A DNA stretch of 64,000 bases from Selenomonas sp. FOBRC6. GTDB lineage: Bacteria; Bacillota; Negativicutes; Selenomonadales; Selenomonadaceae. The notes beneath the pieces were generated by a model. That model had not been told where the DNA came from. It saw only the letters and a list, made by a program, of their open reading frames with translations, and searched no databases. Below are positions 8,208 through 17,580 of the stretch, piece after piece (the first letter of the stretch is position 1; each line of letters starts with the position of its first letter). The stretch spans positions 17,119 to 81,118 of the forward strand of contig NZ_ALKG01000101.1 of NCBI RefSeq assembly GCF_000286455.1, written 5' to 3'. A program made the translations under genes and the position numbers.

Positions 8208-10871
8208 TCAGAGCTTCGCCAGATCCGCAAGACGCGTCCGAATGAGGGCGACCTTCTCCTCATAGCCCGCCAGCTTCTCGCGTTCCGCCGCCACGACGGC
8301 GGTAGGCGCCTTCGACGTAAAGCCCGCATTCGAGAGCTTGCCCGTCAGACGTCCAATCTCCTTTTCGAGATTGTCGCGCTCCTTCGTCAGGCGCGCTGTC
8401 TCCTTCTCCACGTCGATGAGCCCCGCGAGCGGCAGATAGACCGCCGCCCCTGCGAGCGCGCCCGTAACGACGTTCTCGGGGTCAGGCGCATCCGCCGCAA
8501 GGAACGTGACCTCGGAGGCGGACGCAAGCGCATGGAAATAATCGACGTGCGATGCAAATGTGTCCGCAAGCGATTCGTCGCGCACGCGCAGGATGAGCGC
8601 GCTCTTTTTGCCCGGCGGCGTGCCGAGCTCTGCGCGCAGATTGCGCGTCACCTTGATGACCTCCATGATGGCGATCATCGCTGTCTCCGCCTCGCTGTCG
8701 ATGTCATTGTCACCGACCTCAGGCCACGGCGCGCGCATAATGCTCTCGCCCTCGTGCGGCAGCTTCTGCCAGATCTCTTCTGTGAGGAAGGGCATGAAAG
8801 GATGCAGGAGGCGCATCGTGCGCTCGAGCACCGTGCGCAGGACGTAGAGCGCCGTGTTCTTTGCGCGTATATTTTCCTTGTCGTAGAGGCGCGCCTTCGT
8901 CAGCTCGATGTACCAGTCGCAGAACTCGCTCCACAGGAACTCATAGATGGCACGTCCCGCCTCGCCGAGCTCGTAGTTCTCGAGGTTTGCCGTCACCGCG
9001 CGCGCCGTCTCGGCAGAGCGTGTGAGAATCCATCGGTCGGCAAGCGTATAGTCGCTCTCTGCGGGCACAAAGCTGTCGTCCGCGCCTTCAAGATTCATCA
9101 GCATATAGCGCGAAGCATTCCAGATTTTATTGGCAAAGTTGCGCGCTGCCTCGACGCGCTCCCAGTAGAAGCGCATATCGTTGCCCGGCGTATTGCCCGT
9201 GATAAGCATGAAGCGCAGCGTGTCCGCGCCGTATTTCTCAATGACCTCCACGGGGTCGATGCCGTTGCCGAGCGACTTCGACATCTTGCGTCCCTCGCTG
9301 TCGCGTACGAGGCCGTGGATGAACACATCACGGAACGGCACATCGCCGCCGAAGCGCAGCCCCATCATGACCATGCGCGCAACCCAGAAAAAGATGATGT
9401 CATAGCCCGTGACGAGGGTCGCCGTCGGGTAGAAATGGCGCAGGTCTTTCGTATCCTCCGGCCAGCCCATCGTCTCGAACGGCCAGAGCGCGGAGCTGAA
9501 CCACGTATCGAGCACGTCCTCGTCCTGATGGATGTGCGTGCTGCCACAGTGCGTGCACGCCGTAATGTCCTCACGCGAAACAGAGGTCTCGCCGCAGTCC
9601 GCGCAGTGCCATGCGGGAATGCGGTGCCCCCACCAGAGCTGACGCGAGATGCACCAGTCGCGGATATTCTCGAGCCAGTTTTCGTAGATCTTCGTAAAGC
9701 GTTCGGGGACGAAGCGGATGCGTCCGTCCTTCACCGCTGCAATCGCGGGTTTCGCGAGATCCTCCATGCGGACAAACCACTGCTTCGACACGAGCGGCTC
9801 AATCGTCGTCTTGCAGCGCGAGCAGTGCCCGACGGCATGCTCGTGCTTCTCCGTGCTGACGAGCGCGCCGATCTCCTCGAGCTCCTTGACGAGCTGCTTA
9901 CGACATTCGTAGCGATCAAGTCCCGCATATTTGCCCGCGCCCTCGCCCATTGTGCCGTTTGCATTGATGACGACAACCTGCTCGAGGTTGTGGCGCGACC
10001 CCATCTCGAAGTCATTCGGGTCGTGCGCGGGCGTCACCTTAACCACGCCCGTGCCAAATGCAGGATCGACATAGGAATCCGCGAAGAGCGGAATGCGCCG
10101 CCCCACAACGGGCAGGATCAGCGTCTTTCCGACGAGTGCCTTGTAGCGCTCATCATCGGGATGCACGGCGACGCCCGTGTCGCCGAACATCGTCTCGGGG
10201 CGCGTCGTTGCAATCTCGACATATTCGTCCGTGCCCTCGATCTGATAGCGGAGATGCCAGAGATGCCCCTCCTCCGTCTCGTGCTCGACCTCGATGTCCG
10301 AGATCGCTGTCGTGCAGTGCGGACACCAATTCGTGATGCGCGTCCCCTGATAGATCAGCCCCTGCTCATAGAGGCTGACGAACACCTCGCGCACGGCGCG
10401 CGAGCAGCCCTCGTCCATCGTGAAGCGCTCGCGATCCCAGTCGCAGGACGCGCCGAGCATGCGGAGCTGATACATGATTCGGTCGCCATACTGCTGCTTC
10501 CAGTCCCAGACGCGCTCAAGAAATTTCTCGCGTCCAAGTTCAAAGCGATTCGTGCCCTCCGCGCGCAGGCTCTCCTCGACCTTTGCCTGCGTCGCAATGC
10601 CCGCATGGTCGCAGCCCGGCACCCAGACGGCGTTCTTACCGCGCATGCGCTGATAGCGCACAAGGATATCCTGCAGCGTATTGTCGAGCGCATGCCCCAT
10701 GTGCAGCTGCCCCGTCACATTCGGCGGCGGGATCACGACGCTGTATGGCTCACGCGATTCATCTGCCTCGTCGTGAAAGAGTTTATGCTCTTCCCAATAG
10801 CTGTACCACTTGCGCTCAAACGATGCAGGGTCATAGGTCTTTGGAATGTTCGCACCGGATTCCTGACACAT
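8208..10871 (-). CDS. valS: Valyl-tRNA synthetase
   Basis: Class Ia aminoacyl-tRNA synthetase (887 aa). The HIGH-type motif is HMGH at residues 57-60 within [13 protein letters not shown], and KMSKS lies near residue 528. A C-terminal coiled coil rich in E/K/R (last about 60 residues) is the valine-type arm. The ATG at 10871 follows GGGAGGAACAGATAT. An in-frame start 19 codons upstream would lie inside the leader hairpin, so I rejected it. It has its own promoter and a hairpin leader. Confidence 0.97.
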   Translation of the reverse strand: MCQESGANIPKTYDPASFERKWYSYWEEHKLFHDEADESREPYSVVIPPPNVTGQLHMGHALDNTLQDILVRYQRMRGKNAVWVPGCDHAGIATQAKVEESLRAEGTNRFELGREKFLERVWDWKQQYGDRIMYQLRMLGASCDWDRERFTMDEGCSRAVREVFVSLYEQGLIYQGTRITNWCPHCTTAISDIEVEHETEEGHLWHLRYQIEGTDEYVEIATTRPETMFGDTGVAVHPDDERYKALVGKTLILPVVGRRIPLFADSYVDPAFGTGVVKVTPAHDPNDFEMGSRHNLEQVVVINANGTMGEGAGKYAGLDRYECRKQLVKELEEIGALVSTEKHEHAVGHCSRCKTTIEPLVSKQWFVRMEDLAKPAIAAVKDGRIRFVPERFTKIYENWLENIRDWCISRQLWWGHRIPAWHCADCGETSVSREDITACTHCGSTHIHQDEDVLDTWFSSALWPFETMGWPEDTKDLRHFYPTATLVTGYDIIFFWVARMVMMGLRFGGDVPFRDVFIHGLVRDSEGRKMSKSLGNGIDPVEVIEKYGADTLRFMLITGNTPGNDMRFYWERVEAARNFANKIWNASRYMLMNLEGADDSFVPAESDYTLADRWILTRSAETARAVTANLENYELGEAGRAIYEFLWSEFCDWYIELTKARLYDKENIRAKNTALYVLRTVLERTMRLLHPFMPFLTEEIWQKLPHEGESIMRAPWPEVGDNDIDSEAETAMIAIMEVIKVTRNLRAELGTPPGKKSALILRVRDESLADTFASHVDYFHALASASEVTFLAADAPDPENVVTGALAGAAVYLPLAGLIDVEKETARLTKERDNLEKEIGRLTGKLSNAGFTSKAPTAVVAAEREKLAGYEEKVALIRTRLADLAKL

Positions 10872-10887
10872 ATATCTGTTCCTCCCG

Positions 10888-10922
10888 AAAGAAACGCCCC
10901 CGTCCCGAGGGGACGAGGGCGT
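10888..10922 (-). promoter_or_regulatory. GC-rich hairpin in the valS leader
   Basis: On the minus strand ACGCCC-TCGTCCC pairs with GGGACGG-GGGCGT around a CTC loop, followed by TTTC and then the valS Shine-Dalgarno sequence. The stem ends only a few bases before GGAGG, so it could act on termination or on translation. I see no T-box sequence (no AGGGTGG-type antiterminator bulge). Confidence 0.6.
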
Positions 10923-10964
10923 CCGCACGTCGTCAATGCTCTCTTACTATAAATTGCAAAGGTA

Positions 10965-10993
10965 AGATTAGCATAAAACGCGCCTTTTTGCAA
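10965..10993 (-). promoter_or_regulatory. Sigma-A type promoter for valS
   Basis: The -35 is TTGCAA (10988-10993) and the -10 is TAATCT (10965-10970), with a 17-bp spacer. The bases TGC before the -10 make it an extended -10. The leader to the valS ATG would be about 85-90 nt. Confidence 0.75.
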
Positions 10994-11012
10994 GATTTAT
11001 ACCGAAAGACCG

Positions 11013-12677
11013 TCAGAACAGCCCCGTAATCACCCCATCCTCAGTGATGTCCATGCCCATTGCCGCCGGCACCTTCGGCAGTCCCGGCATGGTGAGGATG
11101 TTGCCTGTGAGTGCAACGACGAAGCCCGCGCCGCAGGAGGCGCGCAGTTCGCGCACGGTGATGCGGAAGCCCGTCGGGCGTCCGAGGAGGGCAGGATTAT
11201 CCGAGAAGGAGTACTGCGTCTTTGCCATGCAGACGGGCGTCTCCGTCATGCCGAGCGTCTCCATCTCCGCCAGTTGTTTTTTCGCCTCGGGTGTGAAGTC
11301 CGCGCCGTCCGCGCCGTAGATCTCGCGTGCAATCATCTCGATCTTCTCCGCAATGCTCTTCTTCTCGTCGTAGATCGGGTGGAAGTTCGAGGGCTTTGCA
11401 ATCGCCTCCTCCACCGCATCCGCGAGTGCGAGACCGCCCGCGCCGCCCTTCGCCCAGACCTCGGAGCGTGCACACTTCGCACCGAGCCGCGCACAGAGTT
11501 CTTCGAGGAGGAGGAGCTCCGCCTCGGTATCCGTCGGAAACACGTTGACCGCAACGACGGCAGGCACACCGAACTTGCCGATGTTCTCGATGTGTTTTTC
11601 GAGATTCGCCGCGCCTTTTTTAAGGGCATCCAAATTCTCCGTGCCAAGTGCGTCCTTCGGCACGCCGCCGTTCATCTTGAGCGCACGCACAGTGGCGACG
11701 ATGACGACGGCATCGGGCTTCAGCCCCGCAAGGCGGCATTTGATGTCAAAGAATTTCTCCGCACCGAGATCCGCGCCAAAGCCCGCCTCCGTGACGACGT
11801 AGTCCGCGCATTTCAGTGCGTACTTCGTCCCCATGACGCTGCTGCAGCCGTGCGCGATGTTCGCAAACGGACCGCCATGGATGAGCGCGGGGGTGCCCTC
11901 GATGGTCTGCACGAGGTTCGGCTTGATGGCGTCCTTGAAGAGGAGTGTCAATGCGCCCGTCGCCCCCAGTTCCTCCGCGTGCACGGGACACCCGCCGCGC
12001 GTGTAGCCGATGAGGATGCGTCCAAGGCGACGCTTCATGTCCGCAAGTCCGTCTGCAAGGCAGAGGATCGCCATCATCTCCGAGGCGACCGTGATGTCGA
12101 AGCCCGACTCGCGCGGGATGCCGTGGACGCGTCCGCCGAGCCCCGTGACAACGTGGCGCAAGGCGCGGTCGTTGATGTCGAGGACGCGCTTCCACACAAT
12201 GCGGTTCACGTCAAGGTCGAGCGCATTGCCCTGAAAAATGTGGTTGTCTATGAGCGCGGCGAGGAGGTTGTGCGCCGTTGTAATCGCGTGGAAGTCCCCC
12301 GTGAAGTGGAGGTTGATGTCCTCCATTGGCACAACCTGCGCATAGCCGCCGCCCGCCGCGCCGCCCTTCATGCCGAAACACGGGCCGAGCGACGGTTCGC
12401 GCAGGGCGACGACGGTTTTTTTACCCTGCTGATGAAGTGCGTCGGCAAGCCCGACACTCGTCGTTGTCTTGCCCTCGCCCGCAGGGGTCGGGTTGATCGC
12501 CGTGACGAGGATAAGCTTCCCGTTCTTCTCTGCGCCCGCAAGTGCCTCGGGCGTCAGCTTCGCCTTATAGCGTCCATAGGGTTCGATATGTTCCTCGGCA
12601 ATGCCAAGCGTCTTTGCAATCTCCGCGATGGGGCGCAGCCGCGCCACGCGTGCAATCTCTACATCCGATTTCATCAT
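11013..12677 (-). CDS. fhs: Formate--tetrahydrofolate ligase
   Basis: Makes 10-formyl-THF from formate, THF and ATP (554 aa, normal length). The P-loop [10 protein letters not shown] is at residues 63-72; [15 protein letters not shown] and the [11 protein letters not shown] segment are typical. It follows folD by 14 bp, and both serve formate assimilation into one-carbon units, with formate probably supplied by the PflB encoded later in the window. ATG at 12677 has GGGGAGGAGCAGAGC upstream; a second ATG follows at once. Confidence 0.97.
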   Translation of the reverse strand: MMKSDVEIARVARLRPIAEIAKTLGIAEEHIEPYGRYKAKLTPEALAGAEKNGKLILVTAINPTPAGEGKTTTSVGLADALHQQGKKTVVALREPSLGPCFGMKGGAAGGGYAQVVPMEDINLHFTGDFHAITTAHNLLAALIDNHIFQGNALDLDVNRIVWKRVLDINDRALRHVVTGLGGRVHGIPRESGFDITVASEMMAILCLADGLADMKRRLGRILIGYTRGGCPVHAEELGATGALTLLFKDAIKPNLVQTIEGTPALIHGGPFANIAHGCSSVMGTKYALKCADYVVTEAGFGADLGAEKFFDIKCRLAGLKPDAVVIVATVRALKMNGGVPKDALGTENLDALKKGAANLEKHIENIGKFGVPAVVAVNVFPTDTEAELLLLEELCARLGAKCARSEVWAKGGAGGLALADAVEEAIAKPSNFHPIYDEKKSIAEKIEMIAREIYGADGADFTPEAKKQLAEMETLGMTETPVCMAKTQYSFSDNPALLGRPTGFRITVRELRASCGAGFVVALTGNILTMPGLPKVPAAMGMDITEDGVITGLF

Positions 12678-12691
12678 GCTCTGCTCCTCCC

Positions 12692-13546
12692 CTATGCCGT
12701 CTGCGCCGCTGCCGCCTGCACGACGTTCTCCATCAGCATTGCAACCGTCAGAAGTCCCACACCACCCGGCACGGGTGTGATCGCACCCGCGACCTTCTCA
12801 ACCGCCTCGAAGTCGACGTCCCCGACCAGCTTCTTCGGCGCAATGCGATTGATGCCGACGTCGATTACCGTCGCGCCGGGCTTCACCATATCCGCTGTGA
12901 CGAAGTGCGGCTGTCCGACCGCCGCAACGAGGATGTCCGCCTCGCGCGCGATCTCGGCGAGGTTCTCCGTCCGCGAGTGGCAAAGCGTGACGGTGGCGTG
13001 ACGCTCCAAAAGGAGCATCCCCATCGGCTTGCCGACGATATTGCTGCGCCCGATGATGACAGCATGCTTCCCCTCAATGGGGATGCCCGCATACTCGAGC
13101 ATACGGATGCAGCCTGCAGGCGTGCAGGGACGCAGCCCCGGTGCACCGATCGAGAGATGCCCGACGTTCATGGGATGGAATCCGTCCACATCCTTGCGTG
13201 GATCGATGCGGCTGAGGATCTCATCCTCGTGCGCTGCGAGCGCGGCGGGCAACGGCAGCTGCACGAGAATACCGTGCACCAAGACATCCGCGTTCAGCGC
13301 CTCGATGCGGGCAAGCAGTTCCTCCCGCGTCGTCTCTGCGGGCAGGGCAATATGATCTGAGAGAATATCCAGCTCCGCACAGGTCTTCTGCTTGTTGCGG
13401 ACATAGACCTCGGATGCAGGGTCATTGCCTACAATGATGACGGCAAGGCGCGGATGGATGCCGCGTTCACGCAGGAGAAGAGCCCCGTGCTCCGCGCTCG
13501 CCTTGATGCGCCCGGCGAATTCTTTCCCGTATAAAATGCGTGCCAT
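12692..13546 (-). CDS. folD: Methylenetetrahydrofolate dehydrogenase/cyclohydrolase FolD
   Basis: Interconverts 5,10-methylene-THF and 10-formyl-THF with NADP (284 aa). Seen: [18 protein letters not shown], with the YxxxK-type catalytic Lys; [11 protein letters not shown] in the Rossmann domain; and DVGIN plus [10 protein letters not shown] at the end. ATG at 13546 follows AAAGGAGAGCAT. Upstream in-frame codons back to 13606 would overlap the region just before the ubiA-like stop and have no ribosome site. Confidence 0.96.
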   Translation of the reverse strand: MARILYGKEFAGRIKASAEHGALLLRERGIHPRLAVIIVGNDPASEVYVRNKQKTCAELDILSDHIALPAETTREELLARIEALNADVLVHGILVQLPLPAALAAHEDEILSRIDPRKDVDGFHPMNVGHLSIGAPGLRPCTPAGCIRMLEYAGIPIEGKHAVIIGRSNIVGKPMGMLLLERHATVTLCHSRTENLAEIAREADILVAAVGQPHFVTADMVKPGATVIDVGINRIAPKKLVGDVDFEAVEKVAGAITPVPGGVGLLTVAMLMENVVQAAAAQTA

Positions 13547-13556
13547 ATGCTCTCCT

Positions 13557-14405
13557 TTATACCAAATAGCTGATCCACGTAAAGACAAAAATCGCAATCG
13601 ACACAATCCCGTTCCGCATGAAATACATCTGCGTCACGCGCGAAAAATCCGTCGGGCTCGCAATGCGGTGCTGATAGACGAGCGTCCCCGCCGCAATGCC
13701 GACGCCGATGTAGTAGGGAAATGCGAGGTGCATTATCATGCCGAGTGCAATAAAGAGAAGGATCGAAAAAATATGCATGGCGCGCGCAAGTTGGAATGCA
13801 CCATGCGCACCGAATGTGACCGCGAGGGAGTGGAGTCCCTGACTGCGGTCGAACTCCTCATCCTGTGCGCCGTACATCGCGTCGAACGCCGCAATCCAGA
13901 GTGCAACTGCGATGAAGAGCACGACCGTCGGCAGCTCAACTTTGCCGCTGATCGCCACCCAGCCGCCCGCCGGTGCCATGCCGATGGCGATGCCGAGGAA
14001 GATGTGCACCCAGCCTGTCACGCGCTTCATATACGGATAGATGAGAAAGGGCACAGCCGCAAACGGCAAAAGTCGGATGCAGACGGGATTCAGCTGCAAG
14101 ACCGCAAATACAAGCACAAGGAGGCACACGCCTATAAAGACGAGCGCCTCCTTCTTTGTCACGCGCCCCTGCACCATGGCACGATAGGCGAGGCGGGGCT
14201 GCTGCTTATCGTATTTCAGATCGGCGAGATTGTCGAGGGCAAGCGCCGCCGAGCGCGCCGCCGTGATGGCGAGCACGATCCAACCGAGCTCGCCGAGCGG
14301 GGGATTGCCCCCTGCCGCGAGCAGCGCCCCCATTAGGGCAAACGGCAGGGAGAACACCGTATGGTGAAAGGCGGTATTGTTCATGTGCGCCCGCAGGCGC
14401 TCCAT
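13557..14405 (-). CDS. UbiA-family polyprenyltransferase (probable menaquinone pathway)
   Basis: Membrane prenyltransferase (282 aa) with about eight helices. The first Asp-rich motif is NLADLKYD (59-66) and the second is in YGAQDEEFDRSQGLHS (near 175-190). Both match the UbiA/MqnP group that prenylates an aromatic acid. The next gene upstream is a UbiD-like decarboxylase and a polyprenyl diphosphate synthase lies a few genes further, so late futalosine-pathway menaquinone synthesis is likely. The start is uncertain: GTG at 14438 overlaps the ubiD gene, ATG at 14405 has a poorly spaced GGTGG, and ATG at 14384 is possible. Confidence 0.85.
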   Translation of the reverse strand: MERLRAHMNNTAFHHTVFSLPFALMGALLAAGGNPPLGELGWIVLAITAARSAALALDNLADLKYDKQQPRLAYRAMVQGRVTKKEALVFIGVCLLVLVFAVLQLNPVCIRLLPFAAVPFLIYPYMKRVTGWVHIFLGIAIGMAPAGGWVAISGKVELPTVVLFIAVALWIAAFDAMYGAQDEEFDRSQGLHSLAVTFGAHGAFQLARAMHIFSILLFIALGMIMHLAFPYYIGVGIAAGTLVYQHRIASPTDFSRVTQMYFMRNGIVSIAIFVFTWISYLV

Positions 14406-14413
14406 CCACCAGC

Positions 14414-15874
14414 TCAATCCAGACCGAACTCCTTCCACCGCGCGTCAACGCGCTTTACAATCTCCTCGGACATCTCGATCTCATCGGGCCACTCACGCGT
14501 ATGACCTTCCTCCGGCCAAGTCTTGGTCGCGTCGATGCCGAGCTTCGAGCCCCACTTCGCCATCGGCGAGGAGTGATCGAGCACATCGAGAGGTCCCTGC
14601 ACGATCTCGAGGTCGTATTTCGCGTCGATGTTGTTGAAGACGCGCCACCAGACTTCCTTCATGTCCTGCACATTGACGTGCGCATCCACGACGATAATCA
14701 TCTTCACGTTCATCATCTGCCCCATGCCCCAGAGCGCATGCATGACCTTGCGCGCGTGCATCGGGAACTGCTTCTTGATGGAGACGACAATGCAGTCGTG
14801 GAATACGCCCTCGAGTGGCATATTCACGTCGATGACCTCGGGGAGCATCTGCTTGAGGAGCGGCAGGAAGATGCGCTCCGTCGCCTTCGCGAGGAAGCAG
14901 TCCTCCATCGGCGGCTTGCCGACAACCGTCGCAGAGTAGATTGCATCCTTGCGATGCGTGATCGCCGTAATGTGAAAGACGGGATAATCGTCCGCGAGCG
15001 AGTAGTAGCCCGTGTGGTCGCCGAACGGCCCCTCGCGGCGCATCTCGTTCGTATCGACGTAGCCCTCGAGGATGATCTCCGCCGTCGCGGGCACCTCGAG
15101 ATCGACTGTGATGCACTTGACCATCTCGACGGATTTGTGCCGCAGGAAGCCCGCAAAGACCATTTCGTCGATGTCGCGCGGGAGCGGCGCCGTCGCTGCA
15201 TAGGTGACGACGGGGTCGGTGCCGATGGCGACCGCCGCCTCGATGCGCTGTCCGCCGCGCGCCTTCATGTCGCGGAAGTTCTCCGCGCCGTTCTTGTGGA
15301 TGTGCCAGTGCATGCCCGTCGTGCGGCTGTCGTATTTTTGCAGACGGTACATGCCGACGTTGCGCTTGCCCGTCGCAGGGTTCTTCGTAAAGACGAGTGG
15401 CAGGGTCACGAACGGGCCGCCATCGTCAGGCCAGCATTTCAAAATAGGGATCTCGTCGAGGTTCGGATTCTCCGTCTCGATGACCTCCTGGCAGGGCGCA
15501 TTCTTCACGTATTTCGGAAAGTTGATCGCCTTGCGTGCCATCGGAATGAGCGTCATGAGGTTCATCTTGTTCTGGAGGGAGATGTGCGGGATCTTCAGGA
15601 TCTCCGTGAGTTCGTCCGCGATGTCATCGAGCTTCTCCACCCCAAAGGCGAGCGACATACGCTCGTAGCTGCCGAACGCGTTCATAAGCACGGGCATCTT
15701 TGAGCCCTTGACATTCTCGAAGAGGAGGGCGACATTCTTCTCCCCCTCCAGTTTCGAGATGCGGTCGGTGATCTCGGTGATTTCGAGTTCGGGGTCGACC
15801 TCCGCCGTAATGCGTTTGAGGAGTCCGCGCTCCTCGAGCGCGGCGATGTATTCGCGCAGATCCTTATATGCCAA
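14414..15874 (-). CDS. UbiD-family decarboxylase (menaquinone-type)
   Basis: Prenylated-FMN-dependent aromatic acid decarboxylase family (486 aa). Typical segments: NVGMYRLQKYDSRTTGMHWHIHKNG (prFMN and metal site), EGPFGDHTGYYS with the catalytic Glu region, and VDAHVNVQDMKEVWWR. The start is TTG at 15874, well placed after AGGAGGGAAAATC. It overlaps the 3' neighbour and lies between tatC and the UbiA-like gene. It is probably MqnL, which decarboxylates a naphthoate intermediate; no ubiX-like flavin prenyltransferase is in the window. Confidence 0.88.
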   Translation of the reverse strand: MAYKDLREYIAALEERGLLKRITAEVDPELEITEITDRISKLEGEKNVALLFENVKGSKMPVLMNAFGSYERMSLAFGVEKLDDIADELTEILKIPHISLQNKMNLMTLIPMARKAINFPKYVKNAPCQEVIETENPNLDEIPILKCWPDDGGPFVTLPLVFTKNPATGKRNVGMYRLQKYDSRTTGMHWHIHKNGAENFRDMKARGGQRIEAAVAIGTDPVVTYAATAPLPRDIDEMVFAGFLRHKSVEMVKCITVDLEVPATAEIILEGYVDTNEMRREGPFGDHTGYYSLADDYPVFHITAITHRKDAIYSATVVGKPPMEDCFLAKATERIFLPLLKQMLPEVIDVNMPLEGVFHDCIVVSIKKQFPMHARKVMHALWGMGQMMNVKMIIVVDAHVNVQDMKEVWWRVFNNIDAKYDLEIVQGPLDVLDHSSPMAKWGSKLGIDATKTWPEEGHTREWPDEIEMSEEIVKRVDARWKEFGLD

Positions 15875-15890
15875 GATTTTCCCTCCTAGA

Positions 15891-16736
15891 TTATTTTCTC
15901 AGTATGAATCTCACGATCAGATAGCCCACGCCGTAGAGCAGTATCATCGGCAGAGCGATCATCGACTGCGTGAACACGTCGGGTGTCGGCGAGATGACGG
16001 CAGCGATGACAAACGACAGGAAGATGACGATGCGGGCGTATTTCCGCAGGAATGCGGACGTGATGATGCCCATCTTGCCGAGAATCGTGATGACAAGTGG
16101 CAGCTCGAAGACGAAGCCGAACGGCAGGACGAACATGATGACGAACTCAAAGTAGCGGTTCACGGAGAAGAGCGCCTCGAGCTCCTCGTTGCCAAAGCCC
16201 TTGAAGAACATGATTGCCGCAGGGAAGACGAGGAAGAACGAGAAAGCCAGCCCGAGAAAGAAGAGGATGACCGAGACGGGCACGATGATGCCGAGCACAA
16301 GGCGCTCCACCGGCGTGAGTGCGGGCAGGAAGAACCGCCAGACGTGATAGAATATCACGGGCAGCGCGAGAAGAAAGCCCACGACGACGGCGATCTTGAT
16401 GTAGGTGAAGAACGCTTCTGCGGGCTGCATATAGTAGAGCTTTCCGACCGGCACGGTCAGATAGTGCATGATGTCGTCGATGAAGTAGTATCCGACGCCC
16501 GAGCCGACGGCGACGGCGAGGAGACATTTGATGAGACGCGAGCGCAGCTCCGTGAGATGCGCAATCAGCGTCATGCTGCCGTCGTCATCCACAGCTGCGG
16601 CGTCCGCGCCCTGCGTTTCCGTCTGCGGGGCGGGCGGCGGCGTCACGGGCGGATTTTCAGTGGGAGCGGGAACGGGCTGCTCCCCGCCTGCACCTCCATC
16701 CTGCTCCGACGCAGGGGTTTTCGATTCCTCCGCCAT
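15891..16736 (-). CDS. tatC: Sec-independent translocase subunit TatC
   Basis: Core receptor of the twin-arginine translocase (281 aa), with six hydrophobic segments from about residue 68. The HLTELRSRLI motif just before TM1 and SPTPDVFTQ near the end are family marks. It has an unusual cytoplasmic N-terminal tail of about 50 residues, rich in Pro, Glu, Thr and Ala and probably disordered. It lies 3 bp after tatA. The Tat-signalled fumarate reductase at 58021 is a candidate substrate. Confidence 0.95.
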   Translation of the reverse strand: MAEESKTPASEQDGGAGGEQPVPAPTENPPVTPPPAPQTETQGADAAAVDDDGSMTLIAHLTELRSRLIKCLLAVAVGSGVGYYFIDDIMHYLTVPVGKLYYMQPAEAFFTYIKIAVVVGFLLALPVIFYHVWRFFLPALTPVERLVLGIIVPVSVILFFLGLAFSFFLVFPAAIMFFKGFGNEELEALFSVNRYFEFVIMFVLPFGFVFELPLVITILGKMGIITSAFLRKYARIVIFLSFVIAAVISPTPDVFTQSMIALPMILLYGVGYLIVRFILRK

Positions 16737-16739
16737 GGA

Positions 16740-16961
16740 TCAGCTCTTCGCCTCTTTTTTCTCGCCGTCCTCGATCTGCTTTGCCTCTGCGGTGACGTTG
16801 ATCTCCGCACGGGCATCCTGCGGCGGCTCGTTGTTTGCCGATTTGAATTCCTTGATGCTCTTGCCGAGCGCCTTGCCGATGTCGGGCAGGCGGCCAGGGC
16901 CGAAGATCACAAGGCCGATGATGAGGATGAGTACGAGTTCGGGAACTCCCAGACCAAACAT
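16740..16961 (-). CDS. tatA: Twin-arginine translocase pore subunit TatA (copy 1)
   Basis: Small single-span protein (73 aa): a short TM helix (ELVLILIIGLVIFGPGRLP), the FGPG hinge, and an amphipathic helix (DIGKALGKSIKEFK), then a charged tail ending in KKEAKS. ATG is at 16961 with TTAGGAGGTTCTT upstream. It is translated just ahead of tatC. Confidence 0.95.
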   Translation of the reverse strand: MFGLGVPELVLILIIGLVIFGPGRLPDIGKALGKSIKEFKSANNEPPQDARAEINVTAEAKQIEDGEKKEAKS

Positions 16962-17002
16962 AAGAACCTCCTAAAATGATAATTCACTCATTTATGATGC
17001 TT

Positions 17003-17165
17003 GTGCAAGTCCCTCGCGAACACCTCGTTGCGTAATCGACCGCGTGCTTGTATGCTCAAATACCGACGGATTTCAAACGCGCTTCGCTTGAACGATAGAA
17101 ATCCGTCGGGGCATACCGCACGCTTTTCTCGATTACTTCACTAGGGTTCGCTACGGGACATGCAC
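17003..17165 (-). repeat. Structured repeat family A, copy 1
   Basis: A 163-bp intergenic repeat between the two tatA genes, oriented with the operon. On the minus strand it reads from GTGCATGTCCC to GGGACTTGCAC and folds into nested stems: GTCCC/GGGAC, GCGAAC/GTTCGC, GTAATCGA/TCGATTAC, GTATGC/GCATAC, and CCGACGGATTTC/GAAATCCGTCGG capping a loop with GTTCAAGCGAAGCGCG. The stems are kept, with changed bases, in the copies at 50444, 57242 and 63908. No ORF. Confidence 0.88.
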
Positions 17166-17188
17166 GGCGTTAATCTTACACGCTACGA

Positions 17189-17533
17189 TTACACCTTGTT
17201 GTCCGCTCCACTCTGCTCCGCTGCATGCGCCGCGACTGCCGCCGCAGCGGTTTCCGCTGTGGGCCTTGCCGTGGGTGCAGCGGGTGCTGCCTGTGCCTCA
17301 GTCGGGGCGGCAGCCGGCTGTGCTGCGGGCTGCGCCGCAGGCTGTGCCGGTGCGGGTGCAGCGGGCGGCGGGTCGGGTGCGTTGATTGCCGCCGTCAGTG
17401 CGTTCGATGCCTTGCGGAACTCGCGTATGCCCTTGCCAAGCGAGCGCCCCATCTCGGGGAGCTTGCCGGGGCCAAAGACAATGAGCCCCACGACCAGTAT
17501 CAAGATCAGTTCGGGTACGCCAATGCCAAACAT
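17189..17533 (-). CDS. tatA2: TatA/TatB-like subunit with Ala/Pro-rich tail (copy 2)
   Basis: A second TatA-type protein (114 aa). The N-terminal 50 residues are nearly the same as copy 1 ([23 protein letters not shown], then an amphipathic helix). The C-terminal half is low-complexity Ala/Pro/Gln with repeated AAQP units. No separate TatB is present, so one of the two may take the TatB role. It precedes copy 1 in the operon and is separated from it by repeat A. Confidence 0.9.
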   Translation of the reverse strand: MFGIGVPELILILVVGLIVFGPGKLPEMGRSLGKGIREFRKASNALTAAINAPDPPPAAPAPAQPAAQPAAQPAAAPTEAQAAPAAPTARPTAETAAAAVAAHAAEQSGADNKV

Positions 17534-17580
17534 GCTGACTCCTTCTTATGGCTGTGCCAAAATACTTTTCAAAATATCTG

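Noticed and set aside
8013..10952. Very long open frame on the plus strand opposite valS (and similar ones opposite mcmA, cat, pflB and fhs)
   Set aside because: These are antisense frames kept open by high GC codon bias. They are Arg/His/Asp-rich, lack ribosome sites and match no family, while the minus-strand proteins are clear.
10872..10960. T-box riboswitch before valS
   Set aside because: The leader is too short and lacks a specifier stem and an AGGGTGG-type antiterminator.
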